This document shows positions 36,146-46,262 of a stretch of 64,000 bases of DNA, piece by piece. The position numbers were made by a program, and so were the translations under genes. Within the stretch, counting starts at the first letter, position 1. Each line of letters starts with the position of its first letter. A model generated the notes under the pieces. That model had not been told where the DNA came from. It worked only from the letters and a program-made list of their open reading frames with translations, and searched no databases. The stretch spans positions 1 to 64,000 of the forward strand of contig JAIOIW010000080.1 of the NCBI GenBank assembly GCA_019912385.1, given 5' to 3'. This DNA comes from Notoacmeibacter sp. Its GTDB lineage: Bacteria; Pseudomonadota; Alphaproteobacteria; Rhizobiales; Rhizobiaceae.

Positions 36146-39100
36146 ATGGGCCTCGTCGAATACGCCATCCGCAACGCGCGCCTGACGATCTCCGTCCTGC
36201 TGTTCTTCCTGGTCGCGGGATCGCTGGCCTATGTCTCGATCCCGAAGGAAGCCGAGCCGGACGTCAAGATCCCGATCATCTATGTCAGCCTCGCCTACCA
36301 GGGTATTTCGCCTGAAGATTCCGAACGTCTGCTGCTGCGCCCGATGGAAACGCGGATCAAGACGATCGCGGGCATCAAGGAAATGAAGTCGGCCGCCTAT
36401 CAGGGCGGCGGCAACGTCATCGTCGAGTTCCAGGCCGGCGCCGATCTCGACAAGGCGCTCGACGACGTACGCAACAAGGTTTCCGATGCCAAGCGCGACC
36501 TGCCGCAGGGTGCGGACGAACCGACCGTCAACGAGGTCAACATTTCCGAGTTCCCGGTCCTTGTCGTGACGCTCGCCGGCGACGTGCCGGAACGGGCGCT
36601 GACAGCCGCCGCACGCGAATTGCGCGACCGCATCGAGGAGGTGCCCGGCGTTCTCGACGCCGCTTTGCAGGGTGCGCGTGACGAACTGGTCGAAGTTGTG
36701 ATCGATCCGGTCAAGCTCTCGTCCTACGGTCTCCAACTCGACCAGATGATCGCCGCCGTCAACGCCAACAACTCGCTTGTGGCGGCCGGCACGATCGAGG
36801 GCGACGAGGGCAAGTATGCCGTCAAGGTGCCCTCGCTCATCGAGACTGTCGAGGACGTGGCCAACCTGCCGATCGTGGCCGGCCCCAATGCGGTGGTCCG
36901 CGCACGTGACCTTGCCACCATCCGTTCCACCTTCAAGGACGCCGAGACGATCACCCGCCTTGACGGCAAGCCAGCCATCGCGATCGAGGTTTCCAAGCGC
37001 ACCGGCGCAAACCTGGTCGAGACCGTCGACGCGGTGAAGAAGGTCGCCGACGAATTCTCCAGGCTGCTGCCCAATGGCAGCGTCGTGTCCTACAGCCAGG
37101 ACAAGTCGACGACGATCCGCCAGTTGCTCGGCGATCTGGAAAACTCGGTTCTGACTGCCGTCATCCTGGTCTTCGTCGTCATTCTCTATGCGCTCTCGGG
37201 ACGCGCCTCTGTCCTGATCGGCCTTGCGATCCCGGCCTCCTTCCTGATGGGCATGTTGTGGCTGTCGCTTGCCGGCTACACCGTCAATATCGTCGTGCTG
37301 TTCTCGCTCATCCTGGCCGTGGGCATGCTGGTCGACGACGCCATCATCGTTACCGAGTTCGCCGAGCGGCGCATGTCGGAGGGCATGGACAAGAAGGAAG
37401 CCTTCGCGCTTGCCGCGCACCGCATGACCGGGCCGGTGGTCGCCGCCACCATGACCCGTATCGCCGCCTTCTCGCCGCTGCTGTTCTGGCCGGGTGTCGT
37501 CGGCGAGTTCATGAAATACATGCCGATCACGTTGATCGTGACCTTGTCATCGTCGCTGATCTACGCGCTGATCTTCACGCCAACGCTCGGTGCGATCTTC
37601 GCCAAGCCGACCGTCGAGGAAGGTCCGGTGCGCGACGGTCTCTACATGCGCTTCGTCAGGCACGCCGTCCGTCACCCCTTCATCGTGGTCGCCTTCACTG
37701 CCGCGGCATTGATCGCCGTGCCGGTCGCCTATGGAAAGCTCGGCAAGGGCGTGATCTTCTTTCCCGATGTCGAGCCCGAATACGGCCTGCTCTACGTCCA
37801 CGCGCGCGGCAACCTCTCGCTGGAGGAAAAGAACGACGCGGTGCGCCAGGCGGAGCAGCGCATTCTCGGCTGGCCGGGCATCAAGACCGTCTACACGCGC
37901 GTCGGCAAGGCGTCCGGCGGGTTCGGCGCACAGACCTCGGAGGACACGGTCGGGGTCATACAGTACGAGTTCGTCGACTGGCGCGAACGCAAGCAGGCCA
38001 GCGAAATCCTCAATGATCTCCGGGTCGCCATGCGCGGCATCCCCGGCGCCGAAATCGAGGTCTCCGTTCCGCAGGCGGGCCCCCCCACCGGCAAGGCCAT
38101 CCAGGTGCGCCTGTCCGCGACAGATCCGTCCGGACTGAACGCCGCGGCGGGCGAAGTCGCCCGCATGCTTGGAGGCATCGGCGACGTGATCGATATTTCG
38201 GACGGCCTGCCCGCGCCCGGTGTCGACTGGGAGCTCAAGGTCGACCGCACCAAGGCGGCCCGCTACGGCATCGGCCCCGGCTCCGTCGGCACGGTCGTCC
38301 AGCTCGTGACCACCGGGCTCAAGCTCACCGACTACCGCCCCGCCGGCTCGGACGACGCCGTCGACATCCGGCTGCGATTGCCGGAAGACCGCCGCACCCT
38401 GTCGACGCTCGACCAGTTGCGCGTGGAGACCGCTCAGGGCTCGGTTCCGATCTCGAATTTCGTCATCCGCGAGCCGGCGCAGCGAACGGGCGTGCTCAAC
38501 CGCATCGACGCCATGCGCACGATCACGGTCGAGGCCGCGATCACCGAGGGTGTGCAGGCCGATGGCGTGCGCAAGCAGGTGGTCGCAAACCTGGAAGGCA
38601 TGAACCTGGCCGGCGAGGGCATCCGCTGGAAGCTTGCCGGCGAGGACGAGGAGCAGCAGGCGGCGATGTCGTTCCTGTCAAAGGCGTTCGGCGCGGCCAT
38701 GTTCCTGATCTTCGTGGTGCTGCTGGCGCAGTTCAACAATTTCCTGTCGGTCGGCCTGGTCCTTTCGGCGGTGGTCATGTCGACCATCGGCGTGCTGCTG
38801 GGCCTGATCATCATGGGCCAGCCCTTCACGGTGGTCATGACCGGCATCGGCATCATCGCGCTCGCCGGCGTCGTCGTGAACAACAACATCGTGCTGATCG
38901 ACACCTACGACCATCTGCGCAAGGAAGGATGGGACAAGCTCGACGCCGTGCTCCAGACTTGCCGCGAGCGTGCCCGCCCGGTGGTGCTGACCGCCGTGAC
39001 CGCCATTCTGGGTGTGCTGCCGATTGCTTTTGGCATGAACCTGGAACTGATGGCGCACGAAACGACCTATGGCGCGCCGTCGACGCAATGGTGGATCGCG

Positions 39101-39346
39101 CTGTCGAGCGCCATCGTTTTCGGCCTCGCCTTCGCGACCGTCCTGACGCTCGTGGTCACGCCATCGCTGCTGATGATCGTGACGCGCTCCAATGACTCCA
39201 GGGTCACGCGCACCCTTCGCCGGTTCGGCGGCTTCTTCCGGGTAAGGAGTCCCGGCAGCGGCGAAGCGACGGCTATGGCAAACGGGGAAGCGGCGCATCC
39301 CGAGACCCCGGAAGATCTCGAGACGCGACCACAGGCCGCGGAATAG
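36146..39346 (+). CDS. RND-family efflux permease
   Basis: Inner-membrane proton-driven pump of 1066 aa with the usual 12 membrane helices and two large periplasmic loops. The Asp pair in TM4 (GMLVDDAIIVTEFAERRM) needed for proton relay is present, as is the YEDGSDLD-like porter segment VIVEFQAGADLDKALDDVRN. The C-terminus is extended and polar. Sequence style is that of the HAE1-like pumps of alphaproteobacteria, but substrate cannot be inferred. In operon with the adaptor gene. Confidence 0.93.
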   Translation: MGLVEYAIRNARLTISVLLFFLVAGSLAYVSIPKEAEPDVKIPIIYVSLAYQGISPEDSERLLLRPMETRIKTIAGIKEMKSAAYQGGGNVIVEFQAGADLDKALDDVRNKVSDAKRDLPQGADEPTVNEVNISEFPVLVVTLAGDVPERALTAAARELRDRIEEVPGVLDAALQGARDELVEVVIDPVKLSSYGLQLDQMIAAVNANNSLVAAGTIEGDEGKYAVKVPSLIETVEDVANLPIVAGPNAVVRARDLATIRSTFKDAETITRLDGKPAIAIEVSKRTGANLVETVDAVKKVADEFSRLLPNGSVVSYSQDKSTTIRQLLGDLENSVLTAVILVFVVILYALSGRASVLIGLAIPASFLMGMLWLSLAGYTVNIVVLFSLILAVGMLVDDAIIVTEFAERRMSEGMDKKEAFALAAHRMTGPVVAATMTRIAAFSPLLFWPGVVGEFMKYMPITLIVTLSSSLIYALIFTPTLGAIFAKPTVEEGPVRDGLYMRFVRHAVRHPFIVVAFTAAALIAVPVAYGKLGKGVIFFPDVEPEYGLLYVHARGNLSLEEKNDAVRQAEQRILGWPGIKTVYTRVGKASGGFGAQTSEDTVGVIQYEFVDWRERKQASEILNDLRVAMRGIPGAEIEVSVPQAGPPTGKAIQVRLSATDPSGLNAAAGEVARMLGGIGDVIDISDGLPAPGVDWELKVDRTKAARYGIGPGSVGTVVQLVTTGLKLTDYRPAGSDDAVDIRLRLPEDRRTLSTLDQLRVETAQGSVPISNFVIREPAQRTGVLNRIDAMRTITVEAAITEGVQADGVRKQVVANLEGMNLAGEGIRWKLAGEDEEQQAAMSFLSKAFGAAMFLIFVVLLAQFNNFLSVGLVLSAVVMSTIGVLLGLIIMGQPFTVVMTGIGIIALAGVVVNNNIVLIDTYDHLRKEGWDKLDAVLQTCRERARPVVLTAVTAILGVLPIAFGMNLELMAHETTYGAPSTQWWIALSSAIVFGLAFATVLTLVVTPSLLMIVTRSNDSRVTRTLRRFGGFFRVRSPGSGEATAMANGEAAHPETPEDLETRPQAAE

Positions 39347-39352
39347 AGGCCG

Positions 39353-40312
39353 TCAGGCCGCCATCGCCTGGCGATGGCGGTCGAGGCCGAGCTCGGCAAC
39401 GGCCTCGGCAATGGCCTGCGAGGGCGGCGTCGCGGCAACCGGTCCGACGGTCCTTTCGAGCTTGGCGCCGTCCAGCGAGTGGGCGGTGCGCCACAGGTAG
39501 GACATCTTCACCACTTCGCGCAGCAGCGGCATGAACAGCCCGGCGATACGGATCATCGTCCAGTTGACGTTTTTGCGCCTGAGCTTGCGTCCGACCGCCT
39601 TTTCCGCCGCCGCATGCATCTGCTCGCCGGTCAGCGTGTGGCCGGCAAAATGGAAGCGGTCGAAGCGCTCCAGTTTCCCGCGCCGCTCGGCCAGCGCCAC
39701 GAAGGCCGTCGCCAGGTCCGGCAGATAGGCAAAGGCGTGCGCCACGTTCCACGGCCCCGGCCAGGTTAATACATCCTTCTTCACGTCCTTGAGGATCATG
39801 ATGTCGAGCCAGCTTTCCGGCTTGTCGCCGCCGTAGAAGTCGCCCGCGCGCAGGATGATCGTCTGGACACCGTCGCGCTCGGCATAGCTCCGGCACATGT
39901 TTTCCAGGTCGATGCGGATCCGTGCCTTGTCGGTCGACGCCACCTGGGGCGCGTCTTCCTTCATCCCGGTCGAGATGCCGTATCCGAAATTGTAGACGTT
40001 GCCCGGCAGCATATGCGTCGCGCCGGTTGCCTTCGCCGCTTCCAGTACGTTCTTTGCCATCGGCAGGACGGTCGTCTCCCAGTTGTCGTAGGCAGGATTG
40101 GCCGCGTTCATCACCACGTCGGCGCCCGCGCATGCCTCGATCAGTGACTTGACGTCGAAGGCGTCGGCGCTGACCGGCTCGACGCCCGGCGCCATCTGGT
40201 TGACCCTGGCGTTGCGGCCGATGCCCCTGACCCGCCAGCCTGCCACGACAAAGGCGCGCGCGGCCGCGTTTCCGACCCGGCCCGCCGCGCCGATGATTGC
40301 GATCGTTTTCAT
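39353..40312 (-). CDS. NAD(P)-binding atypical short-chain dehydrogenase/epimerase
   Basis: 319 aa from the ATG at 40312. The Rossmann motif is GAAGRVGNAAARAF at residues 8-21, and DVVMNAANPAYDNW and HMLPGNVYNFGYG follow in an extended-SDR arrangement; the YxxxK pair is not obvious, which is common in atypical members. It belongs to the sugar-epimerase-like/NmrA-like group without a known substrate. It is divergent from a LysR gene 102 bp away, which probably controls it. Confidence 0.8.
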   Translation of the reverse strand: MKTIAIIGAAGRVGNAAARAFVVAGWRVRGIGRNARVNQMAPGVEPVSADAFDVKSLIEACAGADVVMNAANPAYDNWETTVLPMAKNVLEAAKATGATHMLPGNVYNFGYGISTGMKEDAPQVASTDKARIRIDLENMCRSYAERDGVQTIILRAGDFYGGDKPESWLDIMILKDVKKDVLTWPGPWNVAHAFAYLPDLATAFVALAERRGKLERFDRFHFAGHTLTGEQMHAAAEKAVGRKLRRKNVNWTMIRIAGLFMPLLREVVKMSYLWRTAHSLDGAKLERTVGPVAATPPSQAIAEAVAELGLDRHRQAMAA

Positions 40313-40414
40313 GATGAACCTCATCTTCTCGCATTTTGATGGTCAAGAGATAGGCCCGTTGTTATTGAATGTGTATTCTCATATTATGCCTAGTTGATAT
40401 TCAGGATTGAATAG

Positions 40415-41314
40415 ATGAAGGACTTCGACTGGAACCTACTCAAGAGCTTTCTGGCCGTCGCGGAGACCGGCAGCCTGTCTGCCGGCGCGCGGCGCCTGCG
40501 CTCCAGCCAGCCGACCCTTGGCCGCCATATCGGCGAGCTGGAAGGCCAACTCGGGCTGACGCTGTTCGAGCGGGTGCCGCGCGGCATGGCGCTGACGGAA
40601 GCCGGTGTGCAGATGCTGGAATACGCCCGGAGGATCGCCGCGGATACCGCCGCCCTGTCGCTTGCCGCCACCGGCCGTGCCCAGGAGATCGCCGGAACCG
40701 TCCGCGTTACCGCCAGCGAGATCGTTGCCCATTTCCTGTTGCCCGGCATCATCGTCGCGCTGCGGCAGGTCGAACCCCGGCTGCAGATCGAGATCGTCAG
40801 TTCGAATGCGGTGCAGAACCTGCTGACGCGCGACGCCGATATCGCCATCCGCATGACGCCGCCGGCCCAGGCCGAACTGATCGCGCGCAAGGTCGCCAAC
40901 GTCGCGATGGGCATATTCGCGGCACCGGCCTACCTGGAACGCCATGGCACTCCCGCAAAGGCCGAGGATCTCATGAGCCACGTCATCGTCGGCTACGACC
41001 GCGACGACCTGATGCTGCGCGGATTTGCGGCGCTGGGCTACCAGGTACCCCGCGAATTTTTTCCCGTGCGCACCGACGACCAGGTGCTGAACTGGCGGTT
41101 GGTGGAAGCCGGCGCGGGTATCGGCTTCGGTCAGCTCTACGCGGGAATGCAGTCACCCCGGGTGAAGCGCATCCTTCCGGAAATGGCGCTTCCGCCCCTG
41201 CCGATGTATGTCGCCGCCCACCGCGAACTGCGCACGTCGCTCCGCGTCCGGCGCGCCTACGACTTTATCGCCGAAGCGCTCGCCGCCCTGCCGCTCTCGC
41301 ACCAGCCGGGCTGA
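40415..41314 (+). CDS. LysR-family transcriptional regulator
   Basis: 299 aa with an N-terminal winged HTH (WNLLKSFLAVAETGSLSAGA, then LRSSQPTLGRHIGELEGQLG) and a C-terminal periplasmic-binding-like effector domain (VRVTASEIVAHFLLPGII, DADIAIRMTPP). It belongs to the branch that often regulates a divergent oxidoreductase. The target is probably the SDR gene at 39353-40312. Confidence 0.92.
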   Translation: MKDFDWNLLKSFLAVAETGSLSAGARRLRSSQPTLGRHIGELEGQLGLTLFERVPRGMALTEAGVQMLEYARRIAADTAALSLAATGRAQEIAGTVRVTASEIVAHFLLPGIIVALRQVEPRLQIEIVSSNAVQNLLTRDADIAIRMTPPAQAELIARKVANVAMGIFAAPAYLERHGTPAKAEDLMSHVIVGYDRDDLMLRGFAALGYQVPREFFPVRTDDQVLNWRLVEAGAGIGFGQLYAGMQSPRVKRILPEMALPPLPMYVAAHRELRTSLRVRRAYDFIAEALAALPLSHQPG

Positions 41315-41320
41315 AGCGAA

Positions 41321-41347
41321 AAGAAAAGGCGGCCGCTGGGCCGCCCT
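41321..41347 (-). terminator. Terminator between LysR and pyc, probably bidirectional
   Basis: GGCGGCC (41328-41334) pairs with GGCCGCC (41339-41345) around a GCTG loop. The minus strand continues TTTTCTTTTC, suiting pyc; the plus strand continues CTTCCTCC. Confidence 0.75.
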
Positions 41348-41370
41348 TCCTCCGCGCCTCCCGGGTCCGC

Positions 41371-44300
41371 CTATTCGGCGTAACGCACCAGCAGGTCCTT
41401 GGCGTCGATCTGGTCGCCGGCATGGACCAGCACTTCGGCGATCACGCCGTCGCGTTCGGCATGCAGCGCGGTTTCCATTTTCATCGCCTCGATGGAGACC
41501 AGCACGTCACCGGCCTTGACCTCCTGGCCAGCATGAACGGCGATGGTGGAAATGACGCCCGGCATCGGCGCGCCGACATGGCTGTCGTTGCCGGCCTCGG
41601 CCTTCGGCCGCGCCTTGGCGCCCGCCGCGCCGTGCGCCCGGTCGGGCACTTTGATCCGGCGCGGCTGGCCGTTCAGTTCGAAGAACACGGTGACCATGCC
41701 CTTTTCGTCGGTCTCGCCGATGGCCAGGCACCGCACCACCAGCGTCTTGCCCTTCTCGATATCGACGAAGATTTCCTGTTCGGGCTCCAGTCCGTAGAAA
41801 TAGACCGGCGTCGGCAGGGCGCTGACCGGGCCGTATTCCTCGGTCGCGGCGGCGAAGTCGCTGAACACTTTCGGATACATCAGCCAGGACGCGAACTCGA
41901 ACTCGGAGAGCTTGCGGTCGAGCTTGTCCTCTATCTCCTTGCGCATGGCCGTCAGTTCTGCATCCCTGAGCAGCGATCCCGGGCGCGCGGTATAGGGCTT
42001 GTCGCTTTTCAGCGCCTTCTTCTGCAACGCCTCGGGCCAACCCGCCGGCGGTTGGCCGAGATCGCCCTTGAGCATCGAGACGACCGAATCCGGAAACGCG
42101 ATGTCCTTGGTGGGGTCCTCCACGTCGCCCACCGACAGGTCCTGGCTCACCATCATCAGCGCCATGTCGCCGACTACCTTGGACGACGGCGTGACCTTGA
42201 CGATGTCGCCGAACATCAGGTTGGCGTCGTGATAGGCGCGCGCCACCTCGTGCCAGCGCGTCTCCAGTCCCAGCGAGCGAGCCTGTTCCTTCAGGTTGGT
42301 GAACTGGCCGCCCGGCATCTCGTGCAGATAGACCTCGGAGGCCGGCCCCTTGAGGTCGCTTTCAAAGGCCGCGTACTGGTTGCGCACCGCCTCCCAGTAG
42401 AACGAGATCCGCCGGATCCATTCCGGATCGAAACCGGGATCGCGCCCGGTACCCTTCAGGGCCTCGACGATGGAACCCAGGCAGGGCTGCGAGGTGTTGC
42501 CCGAAAGCGCGTCCATCGCGGCATCCACAGCATCGACGCCGGCATCGACGGCGGCAAGCACGGTCGCAGCCGAGATGCCGGACGTGTCGTGGGTGTGGAA
42601 ATGCAGCGGCAGGTCGGTCGCCTCGCGCAGCGCCTTGAACAGCACGGTTGCCGCCGCCGGCTTCAGCAGCCCGGCCATGTCCTTGATGGCGATGATGTGC
42701 GCGCCCGCCTTCTCCAGTTCCCGCGCCAGGCCGACATAGTATTTGAGGTCGTATTTCGCCCGGTTCGGATCGAGGAGATCGCCGGTGTAGCAGATCGCCG
42801 CCTCGCACAGCTTGTTTTCCTCGCGCACCGCATCCATGGCGACACGCATGTTGTCGACCCAGTTCAGGCAATCGAACACGCGGAACAGGTCAATGCCGCC
42901 GGCCGCCGCCTGGGCGACGAAGTGCTTCACGACATTGTCGGGATAATTGGTGTAGCCGACGCCGTTGGCCCCGCGCAGCAGCATTTGCAAAAGCAGGTTC
43001 GGCGCGCCCTCGCGGATCAGCGCCAGGCGCTCCCACGGGTCCTCTGTCAGGAACCGCATGGCGACGTCGAAGGTCGCGCCGCCCCAGCATTCCAGGCTGA
43101 GCAATTGCGGCATCGCGCGCGCATAGGTGCCCGCGATCCCGGCAATGTCGAAGGTGCGCATGCGTGTTGCCAGCAGCGACTGGTGCGCGTCGCGCATCGT
43201 CGTGTCGGTCATCAGTACCTGCGGCTGCGCGCGCATCCACTGCGCGAATTTTTCCGGTCCCAGCGCCTCGAGCTTCTGTCTGGTGCCGTCGGGCACCGGC
43301 CCGCCCACGAAGGGCACGACGGGAGCCGCCTGGTCCACTTTGGGCTCGGCCCGCCCGCGCGTTTCGGGATGGCCGTTGACGGTGACGTCCGCGAGGTAGT
43401 TCAGGAGCTTGGTGGCGCGGTCCTGCCGCTTCACCTGGCGGAACAGTTCCGGCGTCTCGTCGATGAACCTAGTGGTGTAGGAATTGTCGCGAAACGCCTT
43501 GTGGCCGATGATCGCTTCCAGGAAGGTGAGGTTGGTGGCGACGCCGCGGATGCGGAATTCGCGCAGGGCGCGGTCCATGCGGGAGATCGCCTCTTCGGCG
43601 GTCGGTGCCCAGGCCGTGACCTTTTCCAGCAGCGGATCGTAGTAGCGGGTGATCACCGCGCCCGAATAGGCTGTGCCGCCGTCAAGCCGGATGCCGAAGC
43701 CGGTCGCGCCGCGATAGGCGGTGATGCGGCCGTAGTCGGGAATGAAATTCTGCTCGGGGTCCTCGGTCGTGATGCGGCATTGCAGCGCGTGGCCGTTGAG
43801 CCGGATGTCGCCCTGTTTCGGCACGCCGCAACCCGGTTCGCCGATCGTCGCGCCTTCCAGGATGCGGATCTGCGCCTTGACTATGTCGATGCCGGTGATC
43901 TCCTCGGTAACCGTATGCTCGACCTGGATGCGCGGATTGACCTCGATGAAATAGAAGGCGCCCCGGCCTTCATTCGCATCGGCATCCATCAGGAATTCGA
44001 CGGTTCCCGCGCCAACATAGTCCGTCGCCTCGGCGATTCTGAGCGCGTAACCGCAAAGTTCGGCCCGCTGCGCGTCGTCGAGATAGGGCGCCGGCGCGCG
44101 TTCCACGACCTTCTGGTTGCGCCGCTGGATCGAGCAGTCGCGTTCGAACAGGTGCACCGCGTTGCCGTGGGTATCGCCCAGCACCTGCACTTCGACATGG
44201 CGCGCGCGCTCCACCAGTTTTTCCAGATAGACCTCGTCCTTGCCGAAGGCGGCCTTGGCTTCCCGCCTGGCCTCCGTAACCTCGCGCTCCAGGTCCTTCG

Positions 44301-44844
44301 CCGCGCGGATCACCCGCATGCCGCGCCCGCCGCCGCCCCATGACGCCTTGAGCATCACCGGGAAGCCCACCGCTTCCGCCATGCGGGCAACCTCGCCCAT
44401 GTCGTCGGGCAGCGGGTCGGTGGCCGGCACCACGGGCACGCCGATCTCGACCGCGAGATTGCGGGCGGCGACCTTGTTGCCGAGGCGGCGCATCGTATCC
44501 GGCTTCGGCCCGATGAAGATGATGCCGTTCTCGGCGCAAGCCTCGGCGAATTCGGGGTTTTCCGACAGCAGCCCGTATCCGGGATGGATCGCGTCCGCCC
44601 CGGACATCTTCGCCACGCGGATCACCTCGTCGATCGACAGGTAGCTCTCGATCGGGCCGAGCTGCTTTCCCAGGTGCGGGCCGCTGCCGACCTGGTAGCT
44701 CTCGTCCGCCTTGAACCGGTGCAGCGAGTACTTGTCCTCCTCCGCCCAGATCGCCACGGTTTTCAGGCCCAGCTCATTGGCCGCGCGGAATACGCGGATG
44801 GCGATTTCTGACCGGTTGGCGACAAGAATCTTGCGGATGGCCAA
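41371..44844 (-). CDS. pyc: Pyruvate carboxylase
   Basis: Biotin enzyme making oxaloacetate from pyruvate and bicarbonate. I place the start at a TTG (44844) with GGGGG 7 nt upstream, giving MAIRKILVANRSEIAIRVFR and 1157 aa; an earlier TTG at 44862 lies within the ribosome site. Biotin carboxylase is about residues 1-450 (GGGGRGMRVI, EVNPRIQVEHTVTEE), carboxyltransferase about 530-800 (LMTDTTMRDAHQSLLATRMR, FHTHDTSG), then the PYC_OADA domain, and the biotinyl domain with EAMKMET near the C-terminus. All active-site motifs are intact. A TGC-N3-GCA site precedes it. Confidence 0.97.
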   Translation of the reverse strand: MAIRKILVANRSEIAIRVFRAANELGLKTVAIWAEEDKYSLHRFKADESYQVGSGPHLGKQLGPIESYLSIDEVIRVAKMSGADAIHPGYGLLSENPEFAEACAENGIIFIGPKPDTMRRLGNKVAARNLAVEIGVPVVPATDPLPDDMGEVARMAEAVGFPVMLKASWGGGGRGMRVIRAAKDLEREVTEARREAKAAFGKDEVYLEKLVERARHVEVQVLGDTHGNAVHLFERDCSIQRRNQKVVERAPAPYLDDAQRAELCGYALRIAEATDYVGAGTVEFLMDADANEGRGAFYFIEVNPRIQVEHTVTEEITGIDIVKAQIRILEGATIGEPGCGVPKQGDIRLNGHALQCRITTEDPEQNFIPDYGRITAYRGATGFGIRLDGGTAYSGAVITRYYDPLLEKVTAWAPTAEEAISRMDRALREFRIRGVATNLTFLEAIIGHKAFRDNSYTTRFIDETPELFRQVKRQDRATKLLNYLADVTVNGHPETRGRAEPKVDQAAPVVPFVGGPVPDGTRQKLEALGPEKFAQWMRAQPQVLMTDTTMRDAHQSLLATRMRTFDIAGIAGTYARAMPQLLSLECWGGATFDVAMRFLTEDPWERLALIREGAPNLLLQMLLRGANGVGYTNYPDNVVKHFVAQAAAGGIDLFRVFDCLNWVDNMRVAMDAVREENKLCEAAICYTGDLLDPNRAKYDLKYYVGLARELEKAGAHIIAIKDMAGLLKPAAATVLFKALREATDLPLHFHTHDTSGISAATVLAAVDAGVDAVDAAMDALSGNTSQPCLGSIVEALKGTGRDPGFDPEWIRRISFYWEAVRNQYAAFESDLKGPASEVYLHEMPGGQFTNLKEQARSLGLETRWHEVARAYHDANLMFGDIVKVTPSSKVVGDMALMMVSQDLSVGDVEDPTKDIAFPDSVVSMLKGDLGQPPAGWPEALQKKALKSDKPYTARPGSLLRDAELTAMRKEIEDKLDRKLSEFEFASWLMYPKVFSDFAAATEEYGPVSALPTPVYFYGLEPEQEIFVDIEKGKTLVVRCLAIGETDEKGMVTVFFELNGQPRRIKVPDRAHGAAGAKARPKAEAGNDSHVGAPMPGVISTIAVHAGQEVKAGDVLVSIEAMKMETALHAERDGVIAEVLVHAGDQIDAKDLLVRYAE

Positions 44845-44895
44845 GGCAAAGCCCCCTTTCAAATCGATTGAACGGCATTTCTATAGCGCAGGACA

Positions 44896-44907
44896 TTGTG
44901 CGGCGCA
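44896..44907 (-). promoter_or_regulatory. TGC-N3-GCA site upstream of pyc
   Basis: On the minus strand TGCGCCGCACAA, 52 bp before the chosen pyc start. It is identical in pattern to the site before the RND operon and similar to those at phaA/phaR and bdhA. PhaR control is a hypothesis. Confidence 0.45.
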
Positions 44908-44943
44908 AAATCCATAATGCACGCAGCGGCGTTTCGCGCACGC

Positions 44944-44979
44944 ACAAAAAAGTCCGGCCCCCTTGCGGGAGCCGGACCG
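44944..44979 (-). terminator. Intrinsic terminator of the first liv gene
   Basis: GTCCGGC (44952-44958) pairs with GCCGGAC (44971-44977), extended by CCCC/GGGA pairing; the minus strand then has TTTTTT. It lies about 25 bp after the substrate-binding protein stop. Confidence 0.88.
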
Positions 44980-45002
44980 TGTTTTTGCAGGCGTCGTGAT
45001 GC

Positions 45003-46100
45003 TTACTGCAAGTAGTCGTAGGTGCCGTTCTTCCACTCGTAGAAGACATAGCCCGGCAGGGTCACGTCGCCCTTGTCGTCGAAGGAGAGTTCGCCCAGGA
45101 CGGTCTTGAAGGTGCCAGCGTCGAGTGCCTTGACCACCTCGTCATAGCCGGTGCCGCCGGCCGCTTTCACGGCGTCGGCCCAAGCCTGGACAGCGGCGTA
45201 GGTGTAGAGCACGTAGCCTTCCGGCTCAACGCCCTTGGCACGGAACTTCTCGACCAGCGGCGCGGCATCCGGATTCTTGCGCGGATCCGGCGAGAAGGTC
45301 ATCAGCGTGCCGGCACCGGCTTCGCCGGTGATCGCCCAATACTCGTCGGTGACCAGCGCGTCGCCGGAAACCAGTACGGTATCCATGCCCTGTTCACGCA
45401 TCTGGCGCGCCATGAGGCCGGCTTCGGTGTGATAGCCGCCGACATAGAGCACGCCGACGCCTTCCGACTTCAGCTTGGAGACCAGCGCGGTGTAGTCCTT
45501 TTCGCCAGCCGTGTAGGCCTCGTACATCGCAGGCTTGCCACCGGCTGCCTCGTAAGCCGCCATCGTCGCATCGGCGAGACCCTTGCCGTAGGCGGTCTTG
45601 TCGTGAACGAAGGCGACCTTCTTGTCAGCGAAATTGTCAACCAGGAACTTGCCGGCAACCGCACCCTGCTGGTCGTCACGGCCGCAGACGCGGAAAGTGC
45701 CCGGTCCGGGGCGCTCGTCGGTGAATTTCGGGTTGGTCGAGGCGGGCGAGATCTGCACGATGCCTTCCTCGGCATAGATCGCCGAAGCGGGGATCGAGGA
45801 ACCCGAGCAGAAGTGGCCGGCCATGAACACAACGCCGGAACCGGCCATCTGGTTGGCGACCGCGACGGCCTGCTTCGGATCGCAGGCGTCATCGCCGATT
45901 TCCAGTTTCAGCATTTCTCCATTGATGCCGCCCGCGGCATTGATGTCTTCAACCGCCTGTTCGGCGCCAGCCTTCATCTGCTGTCCGAACGAGGCATACT
46001 GACCGGTCATCGGGCCGGCGGTCGCAATGACGATCTCGGCGAAAGCCGGGGTAGAAAAGGCGAAGCCCAGGGCCACGCCAGCCAAAAGTGCTTTCTTCAT
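45003..46100 (-). CDS. livK: Branched-chain amino acid ABC transporter substrate-binding protein
   Basis: Periplasmic Leu/Ile/Val-type binding protein of 365 aa from the ATG at 46100 (GGGAG 6 nt upstream). Signal peptide MKKALLAGVALGFAFSTPAF with cleavage after AFA. The mature start EIVIATAGPMTGQYASFGQQ and the disulfide-type CDPKQAVAVANQ segment match the LivJ/LivK family. It is separate from the liv permease block by a DUF6867 gene and has its own terminator, allowing high-level expression. Confidence 0.94.
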   Translation of the reverse strand: MKKALLAGVALGFAFSTPAFAEIVIATAGPMTGQYASFGQQMKAGAEQAVEDINAAGGINGEMLKLEIGDDACDPKQAVAVANQMAGSGVVFMAGHFCSGSSIPASAIYAEEGIVQISPASTNPKFTDERPGPGTFRVCGRDDQQGAVAGKFLVDNFADKKVAFVHDKTAYGKGLADATMAAYEAAGGKPAMYEAYTAGEKDYTALVSKLKSEGVGVLYVGGYHTEAGLMARQMREQGMDTVLVSGDALVTDEYWAITGEAGAGTLMTFSPDPRKNPDAAPLVEKFRAKGVEPEGYVLYTYAAVQAWADAVKAAGGTGYDEVVKALDAGTFKTVLGELSFDDKGDVTLPGYVFYEWKNGTYDYLQ

Positions 46101-46262
46101 GACAACTCCCATTGTCCACCCGTTGCGTCCAAATGACCGGTGCGGTGGGTGTATTCCGCCAGCCGGTATTGCGGGACCGCTCCCGCCTGATCGGCATGAA
46201 AGCCGAATTCTGTTGCAAAATAAAGGGTTATTGCATCCATGACGGATCAAGTATCGGCAGGG

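Noticed and set aside
41422-44343. A 973-codon plus-strand open frame opposite pyc
   Set aside because: Antisense shadow: the composition is typical of such frames and every pyruvate carboxylase motif is on the minus strand.
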